Positions 18,080 to 18,568 of a stretch of DNA of 18,568 nt are shown here, piece after piece. Below the pieces are notes generated by a model, which did no database searches, was not told the DNA's origin, and saw only the letters and a list, made by a program, of their open reading frames with translations. This stretch comes from Bacteroidota bacterium (GTDB lineage Bacteria; Bacteroidota; Ignavibacteria; Ignavibacteriales; Melioribacteraceae): positions 1 to 18,568 of the forward strand of contig JAKAHQ010000002.1 of NCBI GenBank assembly GCA_021814855.1, given 5' to 3'. The position numbers were made by a program, and so were the translations under genes. How positions within the stretch are numbered: position 1 is the stretch's first letter; the number at the start of each line of letters is the position of its first letter.

Positions 18080-18116
18080 AGGTCGTCTCATACTTTTTTG
18101 AGGCGACCTTTTTTTA
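18080..18116 (+). terminator. Rho-independent terminator after the PorV-like gene
   Basis: An 11-bp stem pairs AGGTCGTCTCA (18080-18090) with TGAGGCGACCT (18099-18109), with a single G-T wobble and an 8-base loop. It runs straight into a tract of seven Ts (18109-18115). It lies 30 bp after the stop codon. It is the only strong intrinsic terminator I found in the window and marks the end of the gene run that begins at the permease. Confidence 0.88.
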
Positions 18117-18325
18117 TATCATCATGAATTATTGAGGGCGATTAAAAATATATTCTTCGGCTTTCGTTAGAATTGAATCCATAAAATTTTTTCATCTGTT
18201 CGATTTCTACCAAAGAAAAAAACATATGAGTTAAAAACTTGTGTGAACCTGAATACTAAAAACGATATTTTGGGTATGGTAAACGCAAATAAGAATGTGC
18301 CGAGAAAAACAATCGAGGTAACTAA

Positions 18326-18568
18326 ATGAAAAATTTATTTTTGTTGTTTTTATTTTTTGCTGCCCCGCTTTTTGCACAACAGAAAAATTATTTTCGCCCC
18401 CCGTCTGTACCCTTGATTACGCATGATCCGTATTTCAGCGTCTGGTCGTCCGCAGACCGGCTGACCGACCGCGAGACAACGCATTGGACCGGAGCTAATC
18501 AGCCAATGCATTGTATTGTACAAATCGATGGAACAGCATTTAGAGTTATGGGAGCGGCGCCTTCTTAT
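18326..18568 (+). CDS. Exported DUF4964/DUF4965 glutaminase-like protein, N-terminal part (cut by window end)
   Basis: The first 81 codons of an open gene run off the window. Residues 1-18 form a very hydrophobic signal peptide ending in LFAQ. The mature start matches the N-terminal domain (DUF4964) of the DUF4965/glutaminase A-like family found in Bacteroidetes and fungi: [18 protein letters not shown] (24-41), then [18 protein letters not shown] (44-61). Full-length members are usually around 700-850 residues and are periplasmic or secreted; the family name comes from a fungal glutaminase, and the bacterial substrates are mostly untested. The ATG lies after a GAGG (18315-18318). The 276-bp gap before it (18050-18325) holds the terminator and otherwise no gene that I can support, so this gene most likely has its own promoter. 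Its relation to the sugar locus upstream is unknown. Confidence 0.82.
   Translation, partial: MKNLFLLFLFFAAPLFAQQKNYFRPPSVPLITHDPYFSVWSSADRLTDRETTHWTGANQPMHCIVQIDGTAFRVMGAAPSY

Noticed and set aside
18229..18239. Small palindrome AGTTAAAAACT before the DUF4964 gene
   Set aside because: The arms are only 4 bp in AT-rich sequence, so it cannot be told from chance.

Overview
The window looks like part of a chromosome from the Ignavibacteria/Chlorobi side of the Bacteroidota (FCB) group. The evidence is a type IX secretion (T9SS) C-terminal signal carrying the NYPNPFNPTT motif, a PorV/PorQ-type outer membrane protein, a CarboxypepD_reg-like TonB-dependent receptor, a REC-LytTR response regulator and moderate, AT-leaning base composition. 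All supported genes are on the + strand. I saw no tRNA, rRNA, CRISPR array, insertion sequence or phage gene.

Layout. Positions 1-131 hold no gene. A cytosolic PAS histidine kinase (132-1274) is followed by a REC-LytTR response regulator (1322-2092). After a 183-bp gap comes a collinear run of eight genes. First is a FucP/GluP/NagP-type sugar permease (2276-3601). Next is an 806-residue fusion of a NagB-like glucosamine-6-phosphate deaminase domain with a PIG-L/LmbE-like deacetylase domain (3681-6101). Two tandem ROK-family sugar kinase paralogues follow (6185-7210 and 7224-8210), the second with a damaged ATP site. Then come an exported arylsulfotransferase-like beta-propeller protein with a T9SS signal (8259-11141), a TonB-dependent receptor (11213-13918), a 1018-residue exported protein with an acidic segment, an FN3-like domain and a divergent sorting domain (13954-17010), and a PorV/PorQ-family protein (17024-18049). 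A strong intrinsic terminator (18080-18116) closes the run. A new exported gene of the DUF4964/DUF4965 glutaminase-like family starts at 18326 and runs off the window.

How the genes may work together (inference). The outer-membrane and surface genes (receptor, its exported partner, PorV-like protein, sulfotransferase-like protein) could capture or modify an extracellular glycan or aromatic substrate. The inner-membrane permease, NagB/PIG-L fusion and ROK kinases look like the import, phosphorylation, deacetylation and deamination steps for an amino sugar such as N-acetylglucosamine. There is no nagA-type deacetylase gene here, so the PIG-L domain is a candidate for that step. The two-component pair upstream may control the locus. 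The points most worth a second look are the degenerate second ROK protein, the NagB domain with its Glu replaced by Ile fused to an atypical PIG-L domain, and the receptor/partner/PorV trio with no SusD.
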